The notes: generated from the sequence alone by a model not told the origin. A DNA stretch of 64,000 bases from Sarcomyxa edulis (GCA_009761415.1 QUOL01000002.1:310001-374000); one strand, 5' to 3'. Positions 1 to 12,546 are shown, numbered from the stretch's first letter. Numbers and translations: made by a program.

Positions 1-904
1 GAATTCGATTGATGCAGCGGTACACGATCTCATCATATCCAAATCTGCGTATCCTTCACCGTTGTTATATGCTGGTTTTCCTCGCTCCTGCTGTACGAGC
101 GTCAACAACGTCGTCGTACATGGCATCCCCGACGAGTAATACTTGTAGTAGGTTATCAGAATTATCAATTCTAATGCCTCCGTCTCTCAGTCGACCTCTC
201 GAAGATGGTGATATTGTCAATGTCGACATAACGGTCTACCTCGATGGATATTATGGAGATACTTCTGAAACCTTTTTGGTTGGAGACGTTGTAAGGAACT
301 ACTCCTCTACTCTACGAATCATGCCCAAACGAAACCGGCATTTCAGGATAGGCAAGGTCAAGAACTGATCAAAATGACAAACAAAGCTCTGGAAGTCGGA
401 ATACAGGCTTGCGGACCCGGAAAACCATTCAAAGGAATAGGAAAGGCGATACACGACCTGACGCGCCACAGCAATTTCTCAGTTTCTTCTCAATTCACTG
501 GCCATGGTATTGGCACCGTATTCCATAGACCGCCCTGGATACTCCACCATCGTACGTCAATTTTCTCGTACATTTCTAGATCTCGCATCAACGAACCGTG
601 GATATCTAGTGAATGACGAGCCTGGGGTAATGCTCCCTGGCCATTGTTTTACAATTGAGGTACGTCTGGATGTTGCATATACGGCATATATGTCTAACAT
701 CACGATTTGCGAATAGCCTGCGCTTGTTCAAGGAGACAATCCGAGAGCTTGGATATTTCCAGATGGCTGGACTGCCTCTACCGAAGTGCGTTCTCTTCTC
801 TCTCATCCATAAACGTACTCTGATAAAGACAGAACTGCGCGCGCGCCGCTCAAGCAGAACATATGGTACTTATCACAAAGACTGGCGTAGAAGTCCTCAC
901 ATAA
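1..904 (+). CDS. Methionine aminopeptidase, mitochondrial type 1D-like (5' end missing)
   Basis: Removes the initiator methionine from nascent proteins; the closest recalled family is the organellar MetAP1D type. Six exons can be spliced: 1-135, 191-290, 347-551, 580-659, 717-785 and 833-904. The joined protein carries the family's metal and substrate residues in order: the His of VVHGIPD, the two Asp of [17 protein letters not shown], the His of TGHGIG, the Glu of CFTIE and the Glu of AEHMVLIT. The last acceptor must be the AG at 831-832, because the AG four bases earlier gives the wrong frame. The product ends VEVLT. The window begins inside the catalytic domain, so the N-terminus and any targeting peptide lie outside. 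Family assignment is firm; mitochondrial location is inferred from similarity to MetAP1D. Confidence 0.93.
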
Positions 905-1415
905 TGGCGAACACGGATCCTTTCTAGCAACTCGTCTTCTGAATAAATATCACGATGATTTAGACACATCTACCGCGTTTGTTGTATTCTCGTGGAACTT
1001 CCTATGTATTCCATCTTTGCATGCAGTCGCCGCAGTGACATTGAGGTGGAGGTAAGAACGAAGCGACTCTGAACGCTATACAGTAGACCAACACCGGAAA
1101 GATGAAGATGGAATGCGACCAGTGACAATCCTATAAGCCGCAGTATAGTGGGCCACGCGCATGCAAAGCAGTTGTAGCCGAATGAACAGTCCGCCATGTA
1201 ACGCGAAGAGAGTATGCATTACCGGATGGACTGCACTGACGTGACGAGAAGGCTCGAAAGGGCTAGTGGACACCTCAGCGTTTAACTAAGTGACGAGACT
1301 TGCTACTCGGGCAATGTCTGTTGTACATATGTTAGTGAGAACCCTGTGAGATTAGATATGGGACGTTCCTGATGACTAGCTAGTGCAAGCATTTGACTCA
1401 CCAATGATGTCCTGG
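905..1415. other. Intergenic, no gene seen
   Basis: This is the space between two converging genes, the aminopeptidase and TAH18. Short open frames exist on both strands but none shows a recognisable family, splice-linked exons or composition like the neighbours. It presumably holds the two 3' untranslated regions. Confidence 0.6.
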
Positions 1416-3726
1416 TCAACTCCAACACTCCTCAATCAATCTGCCCGTTTTCTCCATCGTATCGACATATTCTGCGGCAGCCTCAGCTGATCTCTCTCCA
1501 TACTTCTCTATCACATACTTCAAAGATTCCTTGACCGCCGCAGGCATTTTATTCGATGACCTGGGATAAGCATTAAGTTGATGAGGTTAAACTCACACAC
1601 GAGAACGTCCAAAAGCTCACTCACCCAGAGATTACCACCAAGGCTCCTTGCTCCCCAAGAAGCTTCCAGATCTTCTTACCATCCTCACGTATGAGATCTT
1701 GAACATATGTTCGCTTCGCGCCTTCTGGTCCATCTCGGGAACATGCGACGCGATATGTCAACAGACCCTGTTCCGCATAAGATGCCCAGTCCGCTTTATA
1801 ATGTTGATCTTTCTGTGCGGATCTGCACCCGAAATAGAGCATATTTTCTGGAGGATAACCACCACCAGTTTACCTAAACTTGCATCACCGGCAAACACGA
1901 AAAATGGCGCACCAGAAGCTCCTGCGTGTACACGTTCTTCGATTATTGCTTTCATGGGTGCTGCACCAGTTCCAGGGCCGATGCAGATCACTGGGGTATG
2001 TATGTCTTGCGGTAGCTTGATCAACCCCTTGCGGATACCGATTCGTAGTGTATCCCCTGACGTAGAGTTCAGATCAGCGAGTGTCAAGACATATGAAATG
2101 CGTACCTGGCTGCAGAGACGACAAGTAAGAGGTACAAACACCCCGTCGTGGTATTTTCAGCTTCGTCCGATAACGTACAATGGCAACGCAGAGGTGGATC
2201 TGATGGGGGCGATTCTGTAGAAGAGGTCACTACATTTTTTCCTACATCTATAGCGCGACCCATAGTTTCTTACCTTGACGGAGCTACAAATCGAGAACTC
2301 TCGAGGTCGCAACAGAGGAAACACGTCGAAGATGTATTCTTTTGGAATTTCGACGTGACGGAACTCCGCTAGTACTTCACGTATGGTCCGTTTGACTTTT
2401 TCGCAGTATTCATATAATTCGTCCTATCGAAGATGTGTGAATAAATGACACCTTGTCTCGAAGGCTGAAAACTCACCGCTCCTTGCACCGAGACAAATTC
2501 GTCGAGCTTTTCTCGTTCGAGATCATCGGACGTGAAGTGTCTGAGAAGTAGGAAGAATGTGTACCTTGGGACGGCATTGAAGTCCAGATAATGGGTAAAT
2601 AGCGTTCGAAGGGTGGCTATTGCGGGGAGGTGGTCTGGAAGGGACTGATCTGCAATGCATGTCATCAGACCCAAATTGAACCTCCACAACTATTTATTTT
2701 ACAAGCACAAACCTGATAGGTTAGGTTTGATCGTAAGAGGTGTATCTGCCATATTTCCCCATCCCATAGAAGAGAGGAACTGCTCTACATCGACGGAAGA
2801 CGCATGTGGGTGTATTACCGCCACATCCCCAGGATCATATCTGCAAAATCGCGAATTGAGGGAGAAGAACACAGGCTTAGGAAAGTACGACTGACTTTAT
2901 ATCATCTGGGACATCGAATTCGAAATGCCGGACGTCTTGAAACCAGTCTTCCGCTGTTATCCTTTGGTTGCATCTCAAAGTAGACGTATAGTAATTCGGA
3001 TCAATTTCCAAAGGATCCATGACCGATTCCAAATCATGTAAGGAAGCCTCAGACAAAGAAACACGAGGAGGGGGAAGGTTCCCCTTGGGTATTATAGCTG
3101 CTCCGAGTGGGATGGGATATAATGATAGTAACTTTTCGAGAAGTAGATCCATCCAAGTATCTAATGCACCATAGATACTAAAGATGGTCTTGTGAGCTTC
3201 GCAATTCAGAACACGTACAGTCACATCTACGCACCCGTGTGGTTGTTGTTCGTCACCCTCGCCTCTGGGTAAGATCTCTGTTGCACCAAGACTTTGCATA
3301 CGTCGACAGAGTTTTTTGGCAGGCCAACAAAACTTTTCGTAGGAGGTATCCCCGAGGCCAAATACCGTGAATACCATGTCCTCGAACAGGTCCTCTGGCA
3401 AATCTGACCGAAGGAGGAGTTTCCACAGAGGGGTCATTGAGCGAGGTTCTGTTCCCGATCCTGTGGTCGAAACGACGAATATGACGAGACTCTCAGAAAC
3501 GAGTTCCGTCTTAATTTCACAGGGGAGGTTATGCATCAATCTCGTTAATTTTTCCACTCAAGAGGAAACCCCGAGGAAAACTCACAGGTTGATACGCATC
3601 CATGTCGACCACTCGCGGTCTGAGATGAATGCGGTGACATTGCCGTGCTATATAGTCGGCTGCATCTTGAGCAGTTCCTGTCTCTGTTGCATACAGAATC
3701 AGAGGTTCTGCAGACTCCAGGCTCAT
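1416..3726 (-). CDS. TAH18: NADPH-dependent diflavin oxidoreductase Tah18/NDOR1
   Basis: Flavoprotein that passes electrons from NADPH to Dre2 in cytosolic iron-sulfur cluster assembly. The N-terminus starts MSLESAEPLILYATETGTAQ, a flavodoxin-type FMN loop, followed by VVSTTGSGTEP and VFGLGDTSYEKF. The middle holds the FAD domain (VPRYTFFLLLRHF, then LLRPREFSI read from separate exons). The NADPH part has CIGPGTGAAPMKAIIEER, NMLYFGCRS and a C-terminus ending KTGRLIEECWS with the near-terminal Trp usual for these reductases. At least six introns are needed. One, at 1848-1888, is only 41 nt and restores the frame between the GPGTGAAP exon and YFGCRS. The gene is divergent from the Aim19-like gene, 138 nt between start codons. 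Identity is firm; some intron borders are estimated. Confidence 0.93.
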
Positions 3727-3864
3727 AGATGATGGTTGGTTATCAGATAAACATTCGTGACAAATCGGGCATACGTGACTTCATGAGTCACGCGCCGGTC
3801 ACGGTCCTCTCTTGGCAAAAACGGTTCTTCAAACTCTCGCTTATATCTTCCTCTTTATTTCTGG
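3727..3864. promoter_or_regulatory. Short divergent promoter, TAH18 / Aim19-like gene
   Basis: Only 138 nt separate the two ATGs, so both promoters must share or overlap this stretch. It contains pyrimidine-rich runs just before the + strand ATG. I see no clear TATA box. Confidence 0.5.
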
Positions 3865-4503
3865 ATGGAATCCGAGTCCCACCATCACGATGAGCCACTG
3901 AAAGGGAAGATGGTCTTGAGACCATTACTCAGACCACCACCCCCACCGCCTAGTACTCAGGCTAGCATATCGACGTTTCGTTCATATTCTCAATCCAAGT
4001 TCAGTCGCGCGTTTTTATCCCCTTGCTGGTAACTCATTCAAGGGTTATCATATATATCTGAAGAGAACCTATCTTACTTCTAACCGCGCTCTGTGAGTTC
4101 CATACCCCTCGGACTTGCTATCCTCTAATATCGTTTCAACAGTCGGAATAAGCTCGCTATTCCCCCGGCCATATTTCCCTCAAAACGTCTACATCCCACC
4201 ATACCTCGCCAGATCTGGATTCGGGGTGTTATTCGGATACGCAACCTACATGTTCGCATGCGGGGATTCGCGCAATGGGAGTGGGTTCGCTACATGTTCG
4301 TATGAATCTTGTTCTATATTACCGTTATCATCGACTCACGAACCCTCGCTTCAGCAACGACATTGATGTACCTATTCATGAACTTTACGAAATCGATCAA
4401 CGCGCCTCGACATCCTCTCAGTCTTGCATTAACGGGTGGGGCAGCGGCGTGCGCGGCCTTGTATGGGACTGAGTATTTTTACTTCCAGGATCGACTTGTG
4501 TAA
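3865..4503 (+). CDS. Small multi-pass membrane protein, Aim19-like
   Basis: Three coding segments can be joined: 3865-4028, 4153-about 4292 and about 4352-4503. The protein starts MESESHHHDEP, has a proline run (LRPPPPPP), then PYLARSGFGVLFGYATYMFA, GDSRNGSGFATSTTLMYLFM and ends in an Ala/Gly-rich hydrophobic segment LTGGAAACAALYGTEYF. Three hydrophobic segments plus the pattern of a Gly-Asp loop followed by GSG and another helix recall the fungal Aim19 family (altered inheritance of mitochondria), but I matched this from memory only. The first intron (4029-4152, 124 nt) is unusually long here and may hide a small exon. The start is chosen as the ATG opening the longest splice-compatible frame. 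The gene call is solid; the family call is tentative. Confidence 0.62.
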
Positions 4504-5044
4504 CTATTAAGTCGATGTTTATGGATTCCTATTGCTCTGCTTTGGATGTGGATGACTATAGGCAACAGGACTTCGTCTCACTCGTGTTGTCACGTCGTGC
4601 TTTGTCGACGCTGAACATCGGCTATCTTTGGATTTGGAGAGAAAATCGCTGCGCCAACGCTCCTCTCTCGACGGTCCCAGAACATGCACCAATCCGCCCC
4701 CGGGAGCTCTCTTGAGTAGCCACAAAGCAGTTTCGGTTTCGAAAAGGTAAGAACATTTATCGTTTTGTCCATAATAGACAAGATCCGCCGGTACCCGAAA
4801 ATCCAGGTAGGTGAGTGTGCAGTATGTACAGCTGATGTTGTATGAAAGTAAGAGAGAGTGACATAGTAGCACCACAGTAAGAACACAATGAGAATGAGTG
4901 CGAAAAAGAAAGAAACACGTACACGTACAGTATAGGTAGGGTAGGGATAGCAATGGGGGAATATGATAGAACGAGGTATACGTGATAGCAAAACAAACAA
5001 ACAACAGGAAAAGCGAAAAACGAAAACGCAAACTCTCCTCAAGC
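4504..5044. other. Intergenic between converging genes
   Basis: Three overlapping frames stay open on the minus strand here, but they read as Ser/Leu/Phe-rich low-complexity sequence caused by purine-rich DNA (GAAA and GTA tracts at about 4840-5035) and show no family motif. I read it as 3' untranslated and spacer DNA. Confidence 0.6.
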
Positions 5045-6644
5045 TTACATCTCCTCACTGGCAGTGAAGAAACGAACAAGAGCACCCCACACGAGTTCGG
5101 GGTGGCTCACCGTGAGATCATGGCCTCCGCCTTCGACCGTGATGAGCTTTGAAGATCCCGAGCTGATTGGGCTTAGTAGACTCTGGATCCGTCCAGCGTA
5201 TTTGTAGTGGACGGTGTTATCCGCAGTACCCTGATCAACGCGAGTGAGTTAATACACATACTAATCGTACACGAACTTACGTGGATTAGAAGAATTTTCT
5301 TGCTACCCAGGGATGTAGACGAAAAGGCGGACGCAAGACCTCGAATGGGACCGTCTCTAAGCGAAGATGCTACAGCTGCGTTGTATCCCGGTAGATGAGC
5401 TGATTGGATACGGACGATCTGCGTATGTATATAAAGAGGGATGTGAATAACAATAAGATTTCATTCATTCATAGAAGAAAGAGTGCATGTGACCTCTTGA
5501 ATGGGGTTTGGGAATCCCGATGAGCTGTTAGCGAGGTGCTGGAGGTATTTCTACGGTGAAAACGTGTGTGAGCATATCATCGATGAGGGCACTTTTGTCG
5601 TAAAGCTGACGATAACCCCGTTATCTCAAGGAAACGATTTGGAAGTTACGCCAGATTCAGGCTGTAGGCGTCTTTCTCACATCGTAACAGGAAATAATGG
5701 TGAGTACTCACCCGGAACGGTGGGAAACTGGATGTCACAGTCTGTACTAGTGGCGCGGACATGAATTTGGCGGTCTTCGTGAGGTCGCTGGTCTAACGAT
5801 AGAAATAGAACGATGAGGAACGCCACGGCTATTTTTGTCGATGCGAACCTCGATGATACCAGCAGACGCGATGAGAGCTATTTTCCCACCAACAAGATGT
5901 GGGAACTGGTGAGCGAATGCAGCGGCAATACCACCACCCTGGAAGATAAGAATGACAAGTCAGGTACGGGGTGTAATCCCAGACGTTGAGGAATGTGAGA
6001 CCAGACCATTGACACGCCTACGATGTAAGCCTGATCCCATTTTATGTGTTGCATGAGTAATGCTAGTTGGGTCGTGAAGAGCGGGGTATCGTAAGTCGTT
6101 TGGGGGGCGTCGGAGTAGCCACGGCCGTATAGATCTATGTATGGTTCGATGTAGGCTGGGGGGAAAACTCGAGTAGGATGGAGGTGGAAACAGACCATAC
6201 AACAGAACACGGAATCCTCGAGAGGCCAGTTCGGGGGCAACGTCTTTCCAGATGATTGAAGGAATTGAAAGTCCGTGGATTAGTACGATCTGGTTCGAGT
6301 CAACATCATATTACACGTTGTTCTGGAGGCGGGCTCTCGCACCTTTTTCCCATTCTCTGGTCCCAAGAGCCAATATCGCACCTGCGGCGCGTCAGAATGA
6401 GAACAGTGCGTTTGCAAAAAGCACGTACTCTGCCTTGAGGGAATGTAACATATGCCCCGCCAGGATAGAAATCCTCGGGATATATTTTCCAGGAATGACA
6501 TGTAAGTGGTAAGGAGGATAGAGAGGGAAGTACTGGCCAAGATTGTGGCGGATTAGGGAATGCGGCAAAGAGATATGTTGCTAAAACCAAGGGTGGAATA
6601 ATAAGCAGGGAGAGAGATATACACTGGAAAGGACTCGAGGCCAT
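5045..6644 (-). CDS. Alpha/beta hydrolase with N-terminal membrane anchor
   Basis: Serine hydrolase of the alpha/beta fold, probably a lipase or esterase; substrate unknown. Start MASSPFQCISLSLLII opens a hydrophobic signal-anchor of about 20 residues. The spliced protein then shows the oxyanion HG (IVLIHGLSIPSIIW), LLYDLYGRGYSDAP, the nucleophile elbow GVSMGGG (about residue 180), the acid-bearing LLIHGTADNTVHYKYA and the catalytic His in VEGGGHDLTVSHPELV just before the end ...FFTASEEM. All three triad residues are present. Several introns of about 45-70 nt interrupt it, for example after PQGR and after GPENGKK. An upstream ATG at 6872 in the same open frame was not used because the residues it adds look non-coding. 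The gene diverges from the Myb gene. Confidence 0.88.
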
Positions 6645-6899
6645 GCGCACTGAGGAGGTTCGCGACTGAGTGGCCAGTGAATATTTACTGTAAATGTACG
6701 CCAATTCTGTACCAAATTGATCATCTTCCTGATCAAAGGATGTCTCGGCGCCAGATTTCCTACAGACGGCATTGATTTGGGCCAGACGTAAAGTCACATG
6801 ACACGAGTACGCGTGGTTTTCAGGTGTTTGTTTTGTATTTGGAGTCTTGGACCACGTCGTCTCATCAACCACTGCAGTTCAGTCGGACCTCAGTGGCTC
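6645..6899. promoter_or_regulatory. Divergent promoter, hydrolase / Myb gene
   Basis: About 255 nt lie between the chosen start codons of two diverging genes. The position makes this a shared promoter region; no specific factor site is claimed. Confidence 0.4.
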
Positions 6900-9800
6900 A
6901 TGGCTCAACTCAGCCAGAATCAGAGCTTTCACTTGACTCTACCAGGACATGCCACTCGCCCCGGCACTACACCAGAACCTAGCACCCACATCGACATGTC
7001 CCGTATACGCCGCAGACTTCACGAAATGGGTCTAGTTGGAGCGGGATATAGCGAATCTAACGTCAGTTCTAGAGAAAAAGAACTTGTAGATATGGTCTGT
7101 CCATTTTTTGTTATGCACTCAAGAGGTGACAGCGTGTATTCATCCTAGCAGGTTCTACGCCTCACAGATGATGCCACTCAGCCTGACCCATCACAACTCG
7201 TCGTACAAGCAGAAACTATCTCTAGACTATCAGAGCAACGAGATTTCATGATTGAACAAGCAGAGGACCAGAGATCCAGGTGGCAGTCGGAGAGGGACGG
7301 TTGGGAGAGGATGGCAGAGGCGCTCATTGCCCAAAAATTCAAACCAGGCAATACAACCATCAAAACTATAGTGAGCACTCACTTCTTTCGTGTATTTTTT
7401 GCGTTATTTACATCTACGACTCTCATCTCAGGAACTTGAACGCCAATGTTCGAGCTTTGCAGCAGACAACAGAGCTTTGCGTGACCAGGTCAGTACCATC
7501 GCACACTCAGGCACATACAATGTTGTTGACAGACCCGACTCGACAGCTCACTGATACCAAACAACGACTCTCAGCTCTCGAAACAGAACTCGTTAGACTC
7601 AGACCTCTCCTCCTCATGCAGCCTGCCACTTCCCTACATCACCACGTCCACGTCGGCCGTTCAACCCGAGTATCTCACAGAAGCAGAACCAAAAAGATCA
7701 GAGCCTCCGCCGCTCCTCTAACCGACGAAGAAGACGAAATCGACCAGCTCGCTGAAGACGACGATCCTTCAGGGTCGTATCATGCCTCCGGAGAACACTA
7801 CCGTAAACTCGACGAAGCAGGAAAGAAAAGCCGGGCGAAAGGAAAAGGAAAGAGAAAAGAGAAACCACCACCTTCACTTCCCTTGATGTCCGACGCACGA
7901 GCCGAACACATTCTACTCGCAGCCCGGAAGATTGGTAGACAGAGAGCAGGCATGTTGGCCGGATTCGTAGGTGGCTATCCCCTCGCCCAGACACAACCAC
8001 AACCACGGCAGGAGAACGAACGCGAATTGAGAAGGAGAGACGATGGGCCGCCTTCGACGCCTGGAAATGCACCGGCCCTCTATACAAACCCTGGTTACAT
8101 GTTCGTGAGTCCTCAACATCAACAGTCGATAACGGTGCCATTACCACCGGGGTCCAGACCTCCACCGGTGGGATATCATATCGTGCAGACTCCGGGACGA
8201 CGGCCGCGCGCTCAGCAAACTGTACCTAGGACTGGGACTGGAATGGAGAATCCACCTACCCCACTAGACTCGCTATTGAGCGCCGCTAGGATGATGAACG
8301 AAGACGGTGATGGGGAAGGTGAAGGTGAAAAAACGAATGGAAGAACGCGGAGGGCGAGTGCGATCGAGGAACCAGAGAGTCCTTTACCGAAGAGACGAAA
8401 GACGGGTGCTGGTGCCCCGGGGGCGAATGTGGAAGGGTCGAGGGTGAAGAGCGCTTTAGACGTCCTTGCAGATCAAGCAGCTGCTTATAGTTCCGGCTCG
8501 AAGATCGGCGGCGGGAAAGGCAAAGTGAAGGCGACAGCCACTGCACCACCACCACCTATCGCGACTGGACGTAAACCCAGAACGAGAGCACCACCTAAAC
8601 CGAAAGCGGGCGTTGTTGCTACCCGAGCTAGAGGGAAGACCTCGATTGACTCGGGATCTGCTACGCCCAGACTAATCTCTCCAGCTCCTCGCATCTCCAC
8701 TGAGCCCTCCCCATTGGATGCATTACCCTCCAGTCGTCTGGATAAAGGGAAGGCAAAGGCAAAAGATGATGGACATCCGCCGAGGAAGGACTTTCGTCCA
8801 TTCGTGCCACCTGCGGGACCTATGAGTTTGAGACCTGTTACGCGGTGGGGTGATACTGATCCTAGTCATCAAGAGTCTTCTTCTCCACTTAGACCGGCAG
8901 AGATGTCGCCTCTGCCAGCAGTTGGGGGTTGTGTCGCTACAGCAGTCCGTGGTGATGTAGAGACTGGTGATGGAGAGGATATTGGTGCGAATGTGGCTGA
9001 ATCGGACGTGGATGGGGATAGCAGGAAAGATGTAGAGGCAGTGGCAGGACCAGGACCAGGAGCGGAGGCGGAGACACTGGCAGTGGCAGAGGTAGTGGCA
9101 GGAATAGAAGCAGGATCAGGATCAGGATCAGGATCAGCACCAGCACCACCAGCACCAGAAATAGAGGCACAGGCAGAGGCAGACGTAGATGTGGATGTGG
9201 ATGCAGATGGGAGTGCTGACGCAGATGGGGATGCTGAGGCTGAGATTGACATGGAAGGTGAACCAGCACTCGAATCACAAGGTTCTGCCCCTCCTGCATC
9301 GCGTACATCACTTCTACTTCCATCTCCACCTCCACCGCCCACGAGTGCAATGGATACTGATCCCTCACCTCCTCCACCTCCGCTAAACAATGATCCACCC
9401 GAGAATACCAGTAATCCAAATGAACCGCCTGCCACAACATCTCAATCTCTAAACCTCGCCCCACCAATCACCTTATCAAGGTCTATAAGCGAAGATCCAG
9501 GACAATATGATAACGAGGACAACGACGACGGCCCCAGACGAGCCTCAGACCAAGTTGTCGAACCTCGATTAGGAACCAGAGCGGAGTTGAGGATGCTTGC
9601 AGAACAATCTGTAGATTTTGGGATGATGAACGTATTTGATTCGAATTCGAACACGGGTGGACACGAGAACGGCAACGGCGAGGGCGAAAGTCAAGAGATG
9701 CAGTCGGTTTCGCCAGGTAAACGGTCTAGGAGTACGTATATCAAGTGGAGCCAAGAGGAGGATGATCTACTTGCTCAGGTAATGTTTTCGTGCTTCGTCA

Positions 9801-10175
9801 TATATTGTCATCGCGTTAGCTAATTGACTCGTACAGGCCGTCGAAAAACACGGACAAAAATGGGACTTAGTGCAGCAGGCTTTGCCTGGTCGTGGATATC
9901 ATCAGGTGCGACAACGTTGGCTGAGGAAACTAGGTTTGCAGCACGATCCGTCTATATTCAATTCTCCATATTCTGTAAGCAAGCCAAGCCACTTTCTGTT
10001 CTATATTGTCTCCAGAACTGACTTTTTTCTATCCTTCTAGCAGAGCAGTTCTGGCTCCCATAGTAGTATCGGTAGTGACGGAGCCCCCACACCGCAACCA
10101 AAACTCGGCCTTGCTCCTCTCAGCAGTGAACTAGCCATCTCCAATCTTGGCAAAACGAGCCCGAATGGCTCTTAA
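6900..10175 (+). CDS. Myb/SANT-domain protein with coiled coil and long disordered middle
   Basis: Probable DNA-binding nuclear protein of about 950 residues. The N-terminus (MAQLSQNQSF...) is followed by a heptad-rich coiled coil spread over short exons (SRLSEQRDFMIEQAEDQR, later DTKQRLSALETELVRLRPLL). The long exon to about 9780 encodes disordered sequence: a Lys-rich patch KSRAKGKGKRKEKPPP, Pro-rich runs and an acidic repeat. Near the C-terminus one Myb repeat spans an intron: YIKWSQEEDDLLAQ then AVEKHGQKWDLVQQALPGR and VRQRWLRKLGL, with the three spaced Trp. It ends QSSSGSHSSIGSDG...SPNGS. I chose the ATG at 6900 because it is in frame with the coiled coil and close to a plausible 5' UTR; an ATG at 6996 is the alternative. 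The target genes are unknown. Confidence 0.85.
9040..9250 (+). repeat. In-frame low-complexity tract (SG, AE and DV/DA repeats)
   Basis: Within the Myb gene, tandem GGATCA hexamers (about 9113-9135) encode SGSGSGSG, followed by GCAGAGG-type repeats encoding Ala/Glu and GATGTGGATG-type repeats encoding DVDVDVDADG. The reverse strand stays open through it only because of the repeat. Such tracts are prone to length change between strains. Confidence 0.8.
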
Positions 10176-10724
10176 GTATCATATCTAATGTAATTACTAA
10201 TCTTTTCGACTTTTTTGGATGATCTGTGTTAATCGTCCCTTACTCACGTACAAAACTAGCTGTGCTTTCCTCCTTGTTTTTCACCCTTCTGCTTCTTGAA
10301 TATCGTCCCTATATATATGATATTTTATGTAGTGGGTTATCATTCGATATCCTTGATATGATGTATTAAATGTAATGTACTAATCCCCAGTTGCAATAAG
10401 GTCTCCATGCAGATTGTTGTCTTCATCTTGGACCAACAAGGACCTATAATTCATTTCGAGGCGGTGACCTTGTCCTTTGTGACTTTGTGTGACGTACACG
10501 ACCCTGCTCCGGACGTCCATGATGGAAGCTCGGAGGCAACCAAATTCAATGCAATGTTGATTGACATGGACGCCTTCAAGTTTGCTGTTGTTCTTTCTCG
10601 GACAATGCACATATTGTGTGTGCAGACGGCTAGCGTCTCTAGAGCTGACCTAGTTCAGGTGGTCTTGTATTTCGACAGATGAAAACTGCTCATCAATGTC
10701 CTTCCCACTTGCTTCCCACAAATA
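10176..10724. other. Intergenic between co-oriented genes
   Basis: The first 200 nt are T-rich and look like the 3' UTR of the Myb gene (a TATATATATGATATTTTATG stretch near 10310). A 91-codon open frame (10407-10682, +) has no recognised motif, and its reverse strand is equally open; I do not call it a gene. Confidence 0.5.
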
Positions 10725-12546
10725 ATGTCCATCAATGGTAATCACGAACCTCATACACGAACTGAATCACGAGTACCTCCCAGGTCTGCTGGACGACAAA
10801 CAGTAATGTCCCGGAGAGCATCGTCCTGCTCAAACTCGTCGCGTTCTTCTCAATACAGGTGTGTTTCCAATCTCTCCGGTCGTACATACCTATCTTTTTC
10901 AAGCTTCTAAAACACTTAGCATCGAGAAATTACGTTGTCGATGGAGGAGATACGTGCATTTCGACGGTCGAGTATATTTCTACAACGAAGAGCTCAATCT
11001 CATGACAATGGATGATATAAACAACCAAAATGTCTTAGATCAAATCGTCGATGAGCTCGATGCTCATATGCGATATTTGGAGGACAATGACTTGATCCAA
11101 GCGTTGGAGCCAGACATGGAGGCTGAAGCTTTCGGGAGTGACCTTGAAGATGGGCCTCTCTTCAATTTCTTCTCCTGGCGGAAGAGAGTTAGATACGTCT
11201 TTCCTGACCGTCCAGGTATGTACCATACCAAGAATGATACCTGTAGCTTTTCGTGGGTCACTGACTTCGTGCACATGTACAGAAGTAATTGTTGACCGGT
11301 CTCTTATGTCATTCTGGGACCATATAATTCGCTTTCCTATGCATAGGAAAGTCCTTCCCAAAGGCTCGGAAGCAGAGTTTTTGGCTGCAATGGCGTATGG
11401 AGCGAACAGTACGTTCCAACATCATTCGAAGCTGAACGGCTAGATGTGCGGGTTCTCATTATCTGCAGAACAAATTCTAGGCCCCACGAACGCAGGCTTT
11501 CCATATACAGACTCACAGATCGAACGGTGTCTGGACATTTTTTACAGCGCGAAAGGTAAGCTTGTGCCACTCGAATTTGATTTCATCATCTTAGACTCCT
11601 GAATATTCGCCAGCTTTGCAAGGTTGCTTGTCTGTTTTACTATGGCACATTGCAACCACTATGCACATGATTGAAGCGCGTCGGGACGAAATATACAACG
11701 ACGCTTATCAGGTGACAACTTCAAAGGTGGTCGATCGGACGCAAAGACAGAAATATCAGAGTCAGATATTGAACTTTATGCTGCCACTCGTCCTTTTTGG
11801 CTCTCATACCACGTATCTTCGACGATTTGAAAACACTCGGATCGGGGAGGGTTCCATCCATCTTCCGGAATTCAGGGCGTTCATCCAAAGTCTTCTGCTA
11901 GAATGGGCCGGTAAGTCCAGCTGCTCCATCGGACGGCGCGTGAGACTGAGTTAGCGACCTCTAGATTCGAATTTGTTGGTAAGTCATCTCCAGGCTATAC
12001 CTCACGTTGCTATCCGTTGAATAACATTGTTACCAACAGGCCACCGTATTTGTAGGGTAAGCTATACCAGTCATGTTCGCTCCAGTGCTGTTTTCTGATT
12101 TGACTTTCGTAGAGTCAATGTTGCATTTCTGGCTATGCCGGTAAATGACGCCAACGTATAGTTCTGTTGCATAATATTCATATCTATCCGTAGGCTATCG
12201 ATAACGTGCAGAAGACTGCGTGTCTTTCCTCCGCAATGTTCGCTCTGGTGAGTATGATCACCGGTGTCCATCACACATGGCAACATCGAGATAAAATCGA
12301 GGTCGAACACGTAGATGCAGTCAGTGGGTTTCCTTCCATGTCAATTTGCTCCATCGACTCACTCCGATTTTTCGTTTGTTTGTGCAGATAAAATATCTTC
12401 ACCACGTCAATTTCTCTGGACAGGTAGATTTCACTATCACAGCGTGCTTTTTATCGTTGCCTCTAGCTGCTCTTCGGTGGTCTATGCTGTCTTTCGCAGT
12501 ATCTCTCGTCTCTTATTGCGTGCAAAACTCAAGTCGTAGTGGCTAG
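10725..12546 (+). CDS. WW-like domain protein with C-terminal membrane helices (agaricomycete family)
   Basis: Function unknown. The N-terminus is Ser/Arg-rich (MSINGNHEPH...), then after an intron at 10860-10918 comes a WW-like module, SIEKLRCRWRRYVHFDGRVYFYNEEL, where two Trp and a YFYN core fit the fold loosely. A charged helical region follows (DELDAHMRYLEDND), then FFSWRKRVRYVF. The last third has hydrophobic segments: LLATVFVGVNVAFLA, SSAMFALVSMITGVHHTW and VDFTITACFLSLPLAA, giving a predicted membrane protein. At least eight short introns, some exons under 40 nt. The order WW-like module, linker, membrane helices with a GVHH motif is common in mushroom genomes; I know no characterised member. 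Confidence 0.78.

Noticed and set aside
4519..5085. Overlapping minus-strand frames of 80-190 codons
   Set aside because: Three frames are open at once because stop codons are depleted in purine-rich DNA; the sequences are Phe/Leu/Ser-rich with no family motif, and they run into the end of the hydrolase gene.
8869..9467. Long minus-strand open frames opposite the Myb gene
   Set aside because: They arise from codon-periodic repeats on the + strand and encode simple Ser/Ala or Leu/His runs. The + frame is supported by the coiled coil and Myb domain.
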